Part shown: positions 22,062 to 29,732 of the stretch, in pieces | How positions within the stretch are numbered: the first letter of the stretch is position 1 | How the letters are laid out: each line of letters opens with the position of its first letter | Origin: a virus | Reading direction: 5' to 3' (one strand) | DNA: 52,443 nucleotides | IMG/VR virus record: IMGVR_UViG_3300023109_002746 | Coordinates: 1-52,443 of that record | The notes under the pieces: generated by a model | Databases searched by the model: none | What the model saw: the letters and a program-made list of their open reading frames with translations, nothing else | Told to the model about the DNA's origin: nothing | Translations under genes and position numbers: made by a program

Positions 22062-22444
22062 TATACTTCCTCATGTTTTTGTCTATAGTCATTTACTGCA
22101 GCTTTGATTGCGTCTTCTGCAAGTACACTACAGTGGATTTTAACTGGTGGGAGGGCAAGCTCTGAAGCAAGGTCTGTGTTCTTAATCGCTTCAGCTTCAT
22201 CAAGACTTCTTCCTTTAACCCATTCGGTAAGCAAGCTGGAAGACGCGATAGCACTTCCGCATCCGTAAGTTTTGAACTTTGCATCTAATATCACTCCATC
22301 TTTTACTTGTATTTGTAACTTCATAACATCGCCACATGCCGGAGCACCGACCATGCCTGTTCCTACATCATCATCTTTCTCGTCCATCCTACCGACATTG
22401 CGAGGATTTTCATAATGATCTATCACTTTATCAGAGTACGCCAC
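22061..22444 (-). CDS. iscU: IscU-type Fe-S cluster scaffold protein
   Basis: 127 residues, full length for IscU. All cluster residues are present: ACGDVM (Cys37, Asp39), YGCGSAIASSS (Cys62), IHCSVLAEDA (Cys105). The chaperone-recognition motif LPPVK precedes Cys105, so it should dock the host HscA/HscB system. No phage cysteine desulfurase is seen nearby; sulfur would come from the host IscS. Overlaps the glutaredoxin gene by 14 bases. Confidence 0.95.
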   Translation of the reverse strand: MAYSDKVIDHYENPRNVGRMDEKDDDVGTGMVGAPACGDVMKLQIQVKDGVILDAKFKTYGCGSAIASSSLLTEWVKGRSLDEAEAIKNTDLASELALPPVKIHCSVLAEDAIKAAVNDYRQKHEEV

Positions 22445-22667
22445 TTGGAATCCTTAAGTGTTTTTTAAGATTGTTAAGATTACCTATGTAATTACCGTCA
22501 GAGAAAATATGAGGCATAGTTCGAGTATCGCAACCGGTTGCTACTAGTTCTTTATAATACATGGTAATTCCTGCATCATAGTATTGATACGGCTTTCCAT
22601 ATTTCCTACATTCTTTTACAGCTTGTGTACAGTACCCACATCCGCGAGTACCATAAATCTTAATCAT
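22431..22667 (-). CDS. Glutaredoxin (NrdC-like)
   Basis: 78 residues from ATG 22667, which has GAGGAA at the right distance and overlaps the preceding stop; the longer frame is rejected. GTRGCGYCTQAVKEC gives a CGYC active site, TRTMPHIFSDGNYIGN the cis-proline and glycine-rich parts. It may reduce ribonucleotide reductase or take part in Fe-S handling next to IscU. A second glutaredoxin domain is fused to NrdB. Confidence 0.85.
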   Translation of the reverse strand: MIKIYGTRGCGYCTQAVKECRKYGKPYQYYDAGITMYYKELVATGCDTRTMPHIFSDGNYIGNLNNLKKHLRIPSGVL

Positions 22668-22810
22668 TGCCAAATTCCTCCACCACTGAAAAATCCAAAA
22701 AAAGTAAAACTTAATAATGCTAGTGCTGCTATTAGTCCATACCAAGTTTCTGAATCCGACCAATCTTGTCCCGCTTGGATTTGTTTATAGCGAGGTTTTT
22801 TCTTTGGCAT
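22664..22810 (-). CDS. Small membrane protein (48 aa)
   Basis: ATG 22810 to TGA 22664. A basic start (MPKKKPRYKQ), then one transmembrane helix (WYGLIAALALLSFTFFGFF). Its TGA overlaps the glutaredoxin ATG (ATGA). Function unknown; perhaps a small membrane regulator. Confidence 0.55.
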   Translation of the reverse strand: MPKKKPRYKQIQAGQDWSDSETWYGLIAALALLSFTFFGFFSGGGIWQ

Positions 22811-22824
22811 TGCTTCGTCCTGAG

Positions 22825-23130
22825 TTAAGTTAGATCTTCACCATACCTGCCTCGTTCACGATTACCATCACCATTAAGCTCAGTATGATCCTGTTGCTTA
22901 TGTTTTTGATTTTTATCATTCCAGTCAAACTTCTCAGCTGCTTTAGGATACCGAGTTTCTGCTGGATGAATAGTTTGCCCAGGATCGTAAGGTCGTTCAG
23001 TAGGATTATCAGACTCGTAAGCTAAGTCTCTATCCTTTGAACCGAATATACGATCCCACCCATCTTCATATTTTTTCGTTGCGGCTTTGCTTTTGATAGC
23101 ATCGCCAGTAATATCGTTTTTTGCTGCCAC
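22825..23130 (-). CDS. Conserved T4-like hypothetical protein
   Basis: 101 residues, hydrophilic and probably partly disordered. NDITGDAIKSKAATKKYEDG followed by WDRIFG is a pattern I recall from marine T4-like phages. The rest is rich in Asp, Asn, Lys and Pro. Nine bases after the methyltransferase gene. Function unknown. Confidence 0.65.
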   Translation of the reverse strand: MAAKNDITGDAIKSKAATKKYEDGWDRIFGSKDRDLAYESDNPTERPYDPGQTIHPAETRYPKAAEKFDWNDKNQKHKQQDHTELNGDGNRERGRYGEDLT

Positions 23131-23139
23131 CGTCTTTCC

Positions 23140-23799
23140 TCAGATTTTCGCGCTACGGTACATTCTACCGCCCTTAATCGTATCTCGACGAAGTTCAAAT
23201 GAGAGTCCACACTCTGCAAAGATTTCTTCGAGGTCCTCTTCCCAACGCCAATAAGTTTTTTGAAAACGATCGTACACATAATCGTCTGGCGTTGGTTCCG
23301 TATCACCATTAGCAGCAGGTGGTGCCCCGCCAAACGTCGAAAACATAGCTGACGTTGGATGATCATCCAATGCTTCTCTTACATTGCGCAAACCAATTCG
23401 TAGTTTCTCATCATTGACATGCGGCCATAGAGAATAAGCCCAAACAATATGTACTTTCTCATCGCCTAAAGACGAAAGGTCAAAATTATCATTGACAATA
23501 AACCTAGGCTTTTGAGCTTCGAGAACTTTAGGATTAATCTCGTGGTTAAGACCATAATCAATAATCCTTTGATTCGTATCAAGACCAATATACTTACCAG
23601 TACCGTGAGTCTTAATTAGTCGTGCACCAAGTCGTAAAGACCCACAACCTAAATCTAAAAAGATTTTATCTTTGTCGTAAGCCATTAGCTCGTCATTAAT
23701 AAAATCCCATTGCCATTTCTGAACTTCGGGCCAGTTACCACCTACCCATCGTCTATATTGCTCCATACCGTAGTGTGGATCAACTGCTTCTTCACTCAT
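23140..23799 (-). CDS. SAM-dependent methyltransferase (class I)
   Basis: 219 residues. SAM-binding motif I is FLDLGCGSLRLGARLIK, followed by GKYIGLDTNQ (acidic ribose-binding Asp). Downstream HIVWAYSLWPHVNDEKLRIG resembles the post-I region of small-molecule methyltransferases. The substrate cannot be read from the sequence. Three bases from the neighbour upstream. Confidence 0.8.
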   Translation of the reverse strand: MSEEAVDPHYGMEQYRRWVGGNWPEVQKWQWDFINDELMAYDKDKIFLDLGCGSLRLGARLIKTHGTGKYIGLDTNQRIIDYGLNHEINPKVLEAQKPRFIVNDNFDLSSLGDEKVHIVWAYSLWPHVNDEKLRIGLRNVREALDDHPTSAMFSTFGGAPPAANGDTEPTPDDYVYDRFQKTYWRWEEDLEEIFAECGLSFELRRDTIKGGRMYRSAKI

Positions 23800-23802
23800 T
23801 AT

Positions 23803-24153
23803 CTAATCTCCCGGTTGCTTTTCTTTCCAATCATTAATGAATCGTAATTTACGCTCGTGGCTCCAACCGTCTGGACCTTCTGACAAGTATTTATTGTCAT
23901 CGTCAAATAGTTCAAGCATACGAGCCTGATCAACGATTTGTTCATCAACAATTTCTTCTCCCAAGTATTTTTGAGAGAACTCTTTCAGCTCTTGTGCATG
24001 AACAGCTTCACCTGCCCACTGCTTTGCAAGTTCAGCGGTTAGCTCAACTTCCTCATTAAAAGATTGAAGTGCTTCAGTTGGTATAACGTAACGTTGTCTA
24101 AAACTCGTTGTGCACGTTAATACAACATACTGACCTTCAAGTTCGCTCTTCAT
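23803..24153 (-). CDS. Hypothetical protein
   Basis: 116 residues. N-terminal beta strands (YVVLTCTTSFRQRYVIPTEAL) and an acidic helical C-terminal part (WSHERKLRFINDWKEKQPGD). A similar YVIP-type start is common among short T4-like phage proteins as I recall. Function unknown. Confidence 0.6.
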   Translation of the reverse strand: MKSELEGQYVVLTCTTSFRQRYVIPTEALQSFNEEVELTAELAKQWAGEAVHAQELKEFSQKYLGEEIVDEQIVDQARMLELFDDDNKYLSEGPDGWSHERKLRFINDWKEKQPGD

Positions 24154-24162
24154 TATGTACTC

Positions 24163-24273
24163 CTATAATATAAAAATAATAGCTAAAATAAACCCCACAT
24201 TCAAACCAATAGAACAAACAGTGATAAAGTCTTTAGTAAAACTTCTCTGCTCGAACTCTACAGTTTTGGGCAT
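24163..24273 (-). CDS. Tiny membrane protein (36 aa)
   Basis: ATG 24273, seven bases after GGAG, to TAG 24163. A polar start (MPKTVEFEQRSFTKDF) and one transmembrane helix at the C-terminus (IGLNVGFILAIIFIL). Fits exactly between its neighbours. Function unknown. Confidence 0.55.
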   Translation of the reverse strand: MPKTVEFEQRSFTKDFITVCSIGLNVGFILAIIFIL

Positions 24274-24280
24274 GTAACTC

Positions 24281-24430
24281 CTAGTCGTTGTAATTGATGG
24301 ATTTCGTCAACTTTTGTTTCTCAGTAATCTTATCCTGAGCTTGCTGAGAAACAACAGCGGTTATTCCCCCGAACACCATAGGACACATCATAACGCTAAG
24401 AATACCTAACAATAACCCTAGGTTTTCCAC
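24281..24430 (-). CDS. Small membrane protein with GTG start (49 aa)
   Basis: GTG 24430 with GAGG about ten bases upstream, to TAG 24281. One hydrophobic helix (GLLLGILSVMMCPMVFGGI), then a charged tail (QQAQDKITEKQKLTKS). It overlaps the previous small gene by 13 bases in another frame. Function unknown. Confidence 0.5.
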   Translation of the reverse strand: MENLGLLLGILSVMMCPMVFGGITAVVSQQAQDKITEKQKLTKSINYND

Positions 24431-24558
24431 TTAGCTTTTTCCTCACCCTTAATCAGTTTACGAGTACTATTGGGCGCACCAAAGTCTCGCTCATAAACTG
24501 TTTTCCCACGATCGGGACTTTCATAAATTTTAGGAACGCGCTTTACACTATCGTTCAT
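24418..24558 (-). CDS. Small hypothetical protein (46 aa)
   Basis: ATG 24558, six bases after AGGAG-like sequence, to TAG 24418. Begins MNDSVKRVPKIYESPDRGK and ends in a basic tail. Hydrophilic, probably disordered. The three short genes at 24163-24558 together fill what would otherwise be a 400-base gap. Confidence 0.55.
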   Translation of the reverse strand: MNDSVKRVPKIYESPDRGKTVYERDFGAPNSTRKLIKGEEKAKWKT

Positions 24559-24568
24559 ATCAAATCTC

Positions 24569-24796
24569 CTAATATTTCTGATCGTTCTTTAATCTTCTCT
24601 GAATTCTGTATATTATATATTCAGCCTCAGGAAGGTCATCACCCATAAACTCAATAACTTTATCTATCATATCGAGCTTTTCTATTTCATCATGCATGCG
24701 CTGAGCATGCCTCAGCCGAGCGTACATCTCAGAAAACTCGTGAGGTCCGAACGGCTTTTTGTTCTTGTTAGAATCTTTTTCGTTCACTTCAGCCAA
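24569..24796 (-). CDS. Small hypothetical protein
   Basis: 75 residues, charged and helical (MYARLRHAQRMHDEIEKL, IIYRIQRRLKNDQKY). Overlaps the DUF454 gene by 13 bases. Not recognised. Confidence 0.6.
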   Translation of the reverse strand: MAEVNEKDSNKNKKPFGPHEFSEMYARLRHAQRMHDEIEKLDMIDKVIEFMGDDLPEAEYIIYRIQRRLKNDQKY

Positions 24797-25203
24797 CCAA
24801 TTTTCAGACCAGCCGCTTTGCGTCGGTCGTACTCCTCAACAGAACCTGGATATCTCCAAGCCCATACAAGCCAAAATAACATGAATAAACCTATACCGAT
24901 AATTGCTGCCGGCTTAAGTTGTAGGTATATAAGCCAAGCAAAAGAAAAAGCCATACATGCTGCCATAATATACTTTGCTTTTGTTGGGTAGATTCTCTTC
25001 TCAGTCCATGCTCGAACGTATGGACCAAACGTTGGATGTTCCCAAATCCACTGTTGTAAAGCTGGAGAGCCTTTACTGAAACACCATAGCGCAAGTAGCA
25101 AGAAAGATGTTGTAGGAATGCCGGGTACCAGTACTCCAATGTAAGCCATTCCCACCGATACTAGACCGGCGCCCCGCCACAAATATTTTGTTACGCTATT
25201 CAT
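24784..25203 (-). CDS. DUF454 (YbaN-like) inner-membrane protein
   Basis: 139 residues. The family signature is clear: YIGVLVPGIPTTSFLLLALWCFSKGSP near residues 20-47, then HPTFGPYVRAWTE and two more hydrophobic helices. DUF454 proteins are small inner-membrane proteins of bacteria with no settled function. They are unusual cargo for a phage, so this may be an acquired host gene. Nine bases after the ClpP-like gene. Confidence 0.85.
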   Translation of the reverse strand: MNSVTKYLWRGAGLVSVGMAYIGVLVPGIPTTSFLLLALWCFSKGSPALQQWIWEHPTFGPYVRAWTEKRIYPTKAKYIMAACMAFSFAWLIYLQLKPAAIIGIGLFMLFWLVWAWRYPGSVEEYDRRKAAGLKIGWLK

Positions 25204-25211
25204 AATTTATA

Positions 25212-25859
25212 CTACTCCTTTGGTTCAGATGCTTTTCGGCGTCTCCTTTTGGGTTTCGGCTTTTCGGCCTCTTCCTCTTCTTGTAATTTAAGCTGTAAGG
25301 CTTCTGCCTTCAACCGTATGCGTCCTGTTACCTCGTCTCCATTCAACCAAATGTCTTTGTTATTAAACATCAGTTGAAGTTCTTCCTCGGTGAGAAATCC
25401 ATCGTAGAAATCTCGGAACATATTCTCGGACCATTCTGCTTCATATTTAAGCTGATCCATCATTTCACCACCCTTTCCAAATGTACCACCACTATAGTTA
25501 TGGAACATAAACATCGAGTGGTCAGATACTTCTACAAGGTCAGCTTGTAAAAATATAATCGTAGCTGCTGACATACACTGTCCTTCAACTGAGCATACGA
25601 TAGTAGCTGCTGTCTCTTGTAAAGCTCGAACGATTTGTAAAGTCGTTAATAGATTACCACCATTTGAATTAATGTGAATCTTAACAACATCGTTTTCGCT
25701 ACAATTACGAATGGTATCCAGCCAGTCGGTATAATCTTCAGGTGAACCTATCTCATAAAGATAGAATGAGTGCATCATTGAACCTGCTCGTGAATAGAAC
25801 GGAGGTCCTCCCCCTAGCACTTTACCTAAATCGATTTTTTGTTGATCGTTACTTCTCAT
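25212..25859 (-). CDS. ClpP-like serine protease
   Basis: 215 residues. ClpP/crotonase-fold marks: IHINSNGGNLLTTLQIV (oxyanion region), VEGQCMSAATIIFL (nucleophile Ser97) and MFMFHNYSGGT (His120). The C-terminus is a lysine/arginine-rich tail (KPKPKRRRRKASEPKE) absent from bacterial ClpP. Role could be proteolysis of host or virion proteins, alone or with a host Clp ATPase. Catalytic Asp not assigned. One base from the membrane-protein gene upstream. Confidence 0.8.
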   Translation of the reverse strand: MRSNDQQKIDLGKVLGGGPPFYSRAGSMMHSFYLYEIGSPEDYTDWLDTIRNCSENDVVKIHINSNGGNLLTTLQIVRALQETAATIVCSVEGQCMSAATIIFLQADLVEVSDHSMFMFHNYSGGTFGKGGEMMDQLKYEAEWSENMFRDFYDGFLTEEELQLMFNNKDIWLNGDEVTGRIRLKAEALQLKLQEEEEAEKPKPKRRRRKASEPKE

Positions 25860-25860
25860 G

Positions 25861-26940
25861 TTATACTGGTCTCCTAGACATCACAGTGGTTAAACCTTTT
25901 GTTTCTTGTAGGTATTTATCTTCTACACCAGCATGTTGATCGAGTATTTCCGGACCACCGAAGACATCAATTGCCCGTCCTTGTCGTACGTATAATCCAC
26001 TATCTGCTGTACTCCGTCCTTCGGAAGAGTTGTTACTACTTGCTTCCTCATTCCTTCCTGACTCTTTATCGGCATCGGCTCTTGGCTCTTCTGATACATC
26101 ATGTCCGTTGCCGGTGCTCCCGTCGCTGCTATTTCCGTCATCGATATCCATCCTCATTATTTGATCTTCGTTGACCAATGGGTTAATTTTAAGTCTATCT
26201 CTTTTGAATGCACCTGTCGATACAATCAAAAGCATGATAGCTAGTGGATCAAAAACTACAACTAGTAATATGATAATCCAACGTACTGCCACATCAAAAT
26301 AATCAGCTGCATTTTCTTTTCCATATACAAATTCAGCAATATATTTTAAAGGACCAATCTCAACCTCGAGCTCAAGCCTTTCTTGTTGTAGAGGCGCGAG
26401 TTCCGTTTGGAGTTCTTCAATGCGTATGTACGCAACATCGATGCTCTCGTTGAGGCCTTTCCTTTCTTCTGCTTGACCTTGACGAGTTGCAATCGAACCT
26501 GAAGGACCTCGAATTCTGTCGTATTCGATAAGTGTTTGAACTTGAGAATCCAGTTGCGAGAGTACCGTTTCTGAGTCTGTAATGATTGACTGCTGCCTTG
26601 CAATCTGTCTCTCCAAGTTTTGCATTTGTAATTCATTGTTGCCTCCAGCTTTCACAGACTGTTCGATGTGAGCTTTTGAAAGATAACCAAATATGCCCAT
26701 ACTAGTTATGAACATGAGTATTAATATTGCTGTGGTAAAGTATGCACGTGTAAGTACATTAATCCTTTCCCACTCATAGTGTAGCCAAGCTGCACTGACA
26801 AGTTTACCTATTTCAAGTACACCAGCCATAATCATTACTGATAAGGCGGCACCACTAAAAATAGTCATGATGCCGACGATACTAAACCAAGCAGCACATG
26901 CCGCTAAAAGAATTGCAGTAAATAAAGTTAGCCACTTCAT
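25861..26940 (-). CDS. Large membrane protein with periplasmic or cytoplasmic coiled coil
   Basis: 359 residues. Three N-terminal transmembrane helices (about 5-30, 33-52, 68-90), a coiled coil at 105-200 (NNELQMQNLERQIARQQS and onward), a fourth helix (WIIILLVVVFDPLAIMLLIVSTG) and a disordered acidic tail. The layout and the FDPLAIMLL segment occur in membrane proteins of many T4-like marine phages. Function unknown; candidates are superinfection exclusion or membrane organisation. Confidence 0.75.
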   Translation of the reverse strand: MKWLTLFTAILLAACAAWFSIVGIMTIFSGAALSVMIMAGVLEIGKLVSAAWLHYEWERINVLTRAYFTTAILILMFITSMGIFGYLSKAHIEQSVKAGGNNELQMQNLERQIARQQSIITDSETVLSQLDSQVQTLIEYDRIRGPSGSIATRQGQAEERKGLNESIDVAYIRIEELQTELAPLQQERLELEVEIGPLKYIAEFVYGKENAADYFDVAVRWIIILLVVVFDPLAIMLLIVSTGAFKRDRLKINPLVNEDQIMRMDIDDGNSSDGSTGNGHDVSEEPRADADKESGRNEEASSNNSSEGRSTADSGLYVRQGRAIDVFGGPEILDQHAGVEDKYLQETKGLTTVMSRRPV

Positions 26941-26970
26941 TTTAAGTATCCTTTGTTTACCTCGCTATCT

Positions 26971-28170
26971 CTATTTAACATAGTTGAAAGCTTCCTTAAG
27001 AGCCTCGACCAACTCTTCCATCATACCATTGGTGTGAAGTGGTGTCGGTGTAATTCTAAGCCGCTCTGTACCCACAGCGACTGTTGGATAATTAATTGGT
27101 TGAATATAAATTCCATGTACATTTAGTAACCTATCTGATATTTCTTTACATCGCTTAGCATCCCCTACCATTATCGGTAATATGTGAGTGCAAGCGGATT
27201 CGTGTATATCGAGCCCTGCTTCCTTTATCATTGCTGTAAGTAATGCTGCTCGCTCTTGGTGTTTTTGTCTGAGTTCGTCGTGGCTACGAAGATATCGTAT
27301 TGACGCGATGTTTCCGGCACATACAACAGGTGACGTGCTTGTGGTGAAGATGAAGCCGGATGCGATTGATCGAATAGCATCAATAACAATACTATCACCA
27401 GCAATATAACCTCCGTGGCCACCAAACGCTTTTCCCAAGGTTCCATTAATAATATCTACCCTCTTTTCTCCTATCTTTTCGCAGTATCCTCCGCCAGTGT
27501 CTCCATAAAGTCCTACTGCATGAACCTCATCAATGTAAGTCATAGCGCCGTACTCGCCGGCAAGATCACATATTTCTTTTATGGGTGCTACATCACCATC
27601 CATACTGTAAACACTCTCAAACACAACACACGGAATCTTGCCTTCAGCTCGTGTTTTTTGTAAAGCTGATTTGAGCTCATCCATATTGTTATGTTCAAAT
27701 AATATTTTATCTGCGCCAGAGTGTTTAATGCCCATGATAATACTAGCATGATTCATTGTATCACTTACAAAGCAAATATTAGGAATGATTTTTGATAAAG
27801 CGATGAGAGCCCATTCGTTTGCAACATAGGCTGAGGTGAAAAGTAAAGCAGACTCGGTAGCATGCAATAGTGCTAATTCTTTTTCCAACGTTACATGATA
27901 ATGTGATGTTCCACCGATGTTACGAGTACCACCACTACCAGCGCCAGTTTTGTCAAGAGCTGTTTGCATGGCCGTGATTACATGGTGATTCTGTCCCATG
28001 CAAAGATAATCGTTCGAACACCAATTGACTATAGACCGTGGCGAGTATTTACCATACCACGTTGCTTTAGGAAAGCCACCTCGCTCTCTTACAATATCAT
28101 TGAAGACTCGATAATTGCCTTCAGCTTTGAGTTGATCTACTACGTCTTGAAATTTTTGTTTATTAATCAT
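26971..28170 (-). CDS. hemA: 5-aminolevulinate synthase (ALAS)
   Basis: 399 residues from ATG 28170, the usual ALAS length; the 24-codon extension upstream is rejected. Alpha-oxoamine synthase features: [39 protein letters not shown] (Asp214, His217 at the PLP) and [14 protein letters not shown] (Lys247 Schiff base). The family also holds KBL and AONS; the R-x-P-x-W/F-start with [15 protein letters not shown] and TSTSPV are ALAS-like. It makes ALA from glycine and succinyl-CoA, the first step of heme in alphaproteobacteria. Confidence 0.85.
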   Translation of the reverse strand: MINKQKFQDVVDQLKAEGNYRVFNDIVRERGGFPKATWYGKYSPRSIVNWCSNDYLCMGQNHHVITAMQTALDKTGAGSGGTRNIGGTSHYHVTLEKELALLHATESALLFTSAYVANEWALIALSKIIPNICFVSDTMNHASIIMGIKHSGADKILFEHNNMDELKSALQKTRAEGKIPCVVFESVYSMDGDVAPIKEICDLAGEYGAMTYIDEVHAVGLYGDTGGGYCEKIGEKRVDIINGTLGKAFGGHGGYIAGDSIVIDAIRSIASGFIFTTSTSPVVCAGNIASIRYLRSHDELRQKHQERAALLTAMIKEAGLDIHESACTHILPIMVGDAKRCKEISDRLLNVHGIYIQPINYPTVAVGTERLRITPTPLHTNGMMEELVEALKEAFNYVK

Positions 28171-28528
28171 CAACTTGTTCCCAAATATTATCAGCGGTAA
28201 ACCGAAAAGTGCCGATACATTCAAATCGATTCCAATTATCAATTATGCTGAGCATGTGTTCATTATTATCTCTATACAAGTAATATATATGCCCAACACG
28301 AGGAACAAAATTATACTTAGCATTGTATACGAGTTGCGTTAACTCAGCCACCCTTTTCAGTTCTTCATATTCCCTATTGAGTTGTGCTAACCTTTCCTCG
28401 AAATATCGAGCTGCATTAGTCCCTCGTTCGGAGCGGAATAAGTCAGTGTCCGGCAGGGTGATAGCCGGCGCACTGACATTACTTCCATAGGATAATAGGC
28501 CTGGATTCTCAGGCAGCGTATGCGTCAT
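28163..28528 (-). CDS. DUF2452-like protein
   Basis: 121 residues. A disordered start, a coiled-coil helix ([19 protein letters not shown]) and a conserved C-terminal part ([40 protein letters not shown]) resembling DUF2452. Function unknown. It overlaps NrdB by 20 bases and the ALAS start by eight, so it is coupled to both. Confidence 0.65.
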   Translation of the reverse strand: MTHTLPENPGLLSYGSNVSAPAITLPDTDLFRSERGTNAARYFEERLAQLNREYEELKRVAELTQLVYNAKYNFVPRVGHIYYLYRDNNEHMLSIIDNWNRFECIGTFRFTADNIWEQVDD

Positions 28529-29717
28529 CCCAGTTACCTGACAGACCTGCTACTTCATATTCTGTCACACGATTCTCAAAGAAGTTAGTGTGATCAGCTC
28601 CATTCAAAACCCACTCAAGCCAAGGTAGAGGATTCTCTTTGACTTTAAAGTTTGGTTTCATTCCAAGTTGTAGCAATCTCCTATCGGTAATATAGCGAAT
28701 GTATTCTTTTACTTCTGAAACTTCAAGCCCTTCGATTGTACCGAGCTCATAAGCCAAATCAATAAACTTATCTTCGAGATCAACGATGTCACTAGACATC
28801 TCATAGATTTCTTTCTTAAAATCGTTATCAACAACTCGAGCATGCTCCTTACAAAAAGCTTTGAAGAGTTTTGAGTTACCTTCGACATGCATACTTTCAT
28901 CTCGTATAGACCACTCAACAACCTTGCCCATACCCTTCATCTTACCAAAACGCTGGAAGTTCAGAAGCATTACGAACGAAGCAAATAGTGCTACGCCCTC
29001 GTTGAACACTGATTTAGCTAGGGACAATCCAAGCCCTCTGAGAGTGTTTGTATCTGCTTTACGCATGTACTCAATTTTGTCAGCCATTTCTGAATACTCG
29101 AGGAATGCATGATACTCGCTATCTGGAAGACCGAGTGTTTCATTGAGTAGAGCATAGGCTCGTTGATGGATGCCTTCCCTTGCAGCAAAAGATCCTAGCA
29201 TGTTACGTATTTCGTTATTCTTAAACTTAGGAATAAACTGATCATAATAGTTTTGGCCAACAGCAACATCACTCTGAGTAAACAATCTCAATATGTTGAT
29301 AATGTATTCTTTTTCAGTGGCAGTAATCTTACCACCTTTCCAATCAGCTACATCTTCTGACAGGTCAAGTTCGTCTTCGATCCAATGAGCTTTTTCATGT
29401 CGAGTAGTAATCTCAACAGCCCAAGGATAATGAAACGGCTTATAGGTTTCTGAGAACTCTAATAATCCACCTTGCTTCTTAACAAGTTTATCTGAAATTG
29501 CCATAAGATCATTATAAGTTCCGATATGCTTATCATCAATAAAGATCTGAGGTACTGACCTGACTGCTTTACCGTTTGACATCTTTTGATAAAATGCAAG
29601 TCGTTGCTCCTCATTATCAAGGAGAACTTGAGTAAAACCGAAACCATGTTGTGTAAACCAAGCTTTGGCTTTTTCGCAAAATGGGCAATTGCTCTTAGTG
29701 TAAATTAATACTTCCAT
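28509..29717 (-). CDS. nrdB: Ribonucleotide reductase small subunit fused to N-terminal glutaredoxin
   Basis: 402 residues. Residues 1-78 are a glutaredoxin (SNCPFCEKAKAW with Cys11/Cys14, SVPQIFIDDKHIG). The rest is class I NrdB: Asp150 (FTQSDVAVG), AAREGIHQRAY (Glu181, His184, radical Tyr188), FNEGVALFASF and IRDESMHVEG (Glu and His). The radical tyrosine is kept, so a class Ia-type diferric-tyrosyl enzyme is likely. The fused glutaredoxin would regenerate NrdA. It follows nrdA by 15 bases. Confidence 0.92.
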   Translation of the reverse strand: MEVLIYTKSNCPFCEKAKAWFTQHGFGFTQVLLDNEEQRLAFYQKMSNGKAVRSVPQIFIDDKHIGTYNDLMAISDKLVKKQGGLLEFSETYKPFHYPWAVEITTRHEKAHWIEDELDLSEDVADWKGGKITATEKEYIINILRLFTQSDVAVGQNYYDQFIPKFKNNEIRNMLGSFAAREGIHQRAYALLNETLGLPDSEYHAFLEYSEMADKIEYMRKADTNTLRGLGLSLAKSVFNEGVALFASFVMLLNFQRFGKMKGMGKVVEWSIRDESMHVEGNSKLFKAFCKEHARVVDNDFKKEIYEMSSDIVDLEDKFIDLAYELGTIEGLEVSEVKEYIRYITDRRLLQLGMKPNFKVKENPLPWLEWVLNGADHTNFFENRVTEYEVAGLSGNWDDAYAA

Positions 29718-29732
29718 CTTTTGTTTTATCCT

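Noticed and set aside
26971-28242. Longer start for ALA synthase at 28242
   Set aside because: The extra 24 residues lie wholly within the preceding gene; the ATG at 28170 gives the usual length and overlaps the previous stop.
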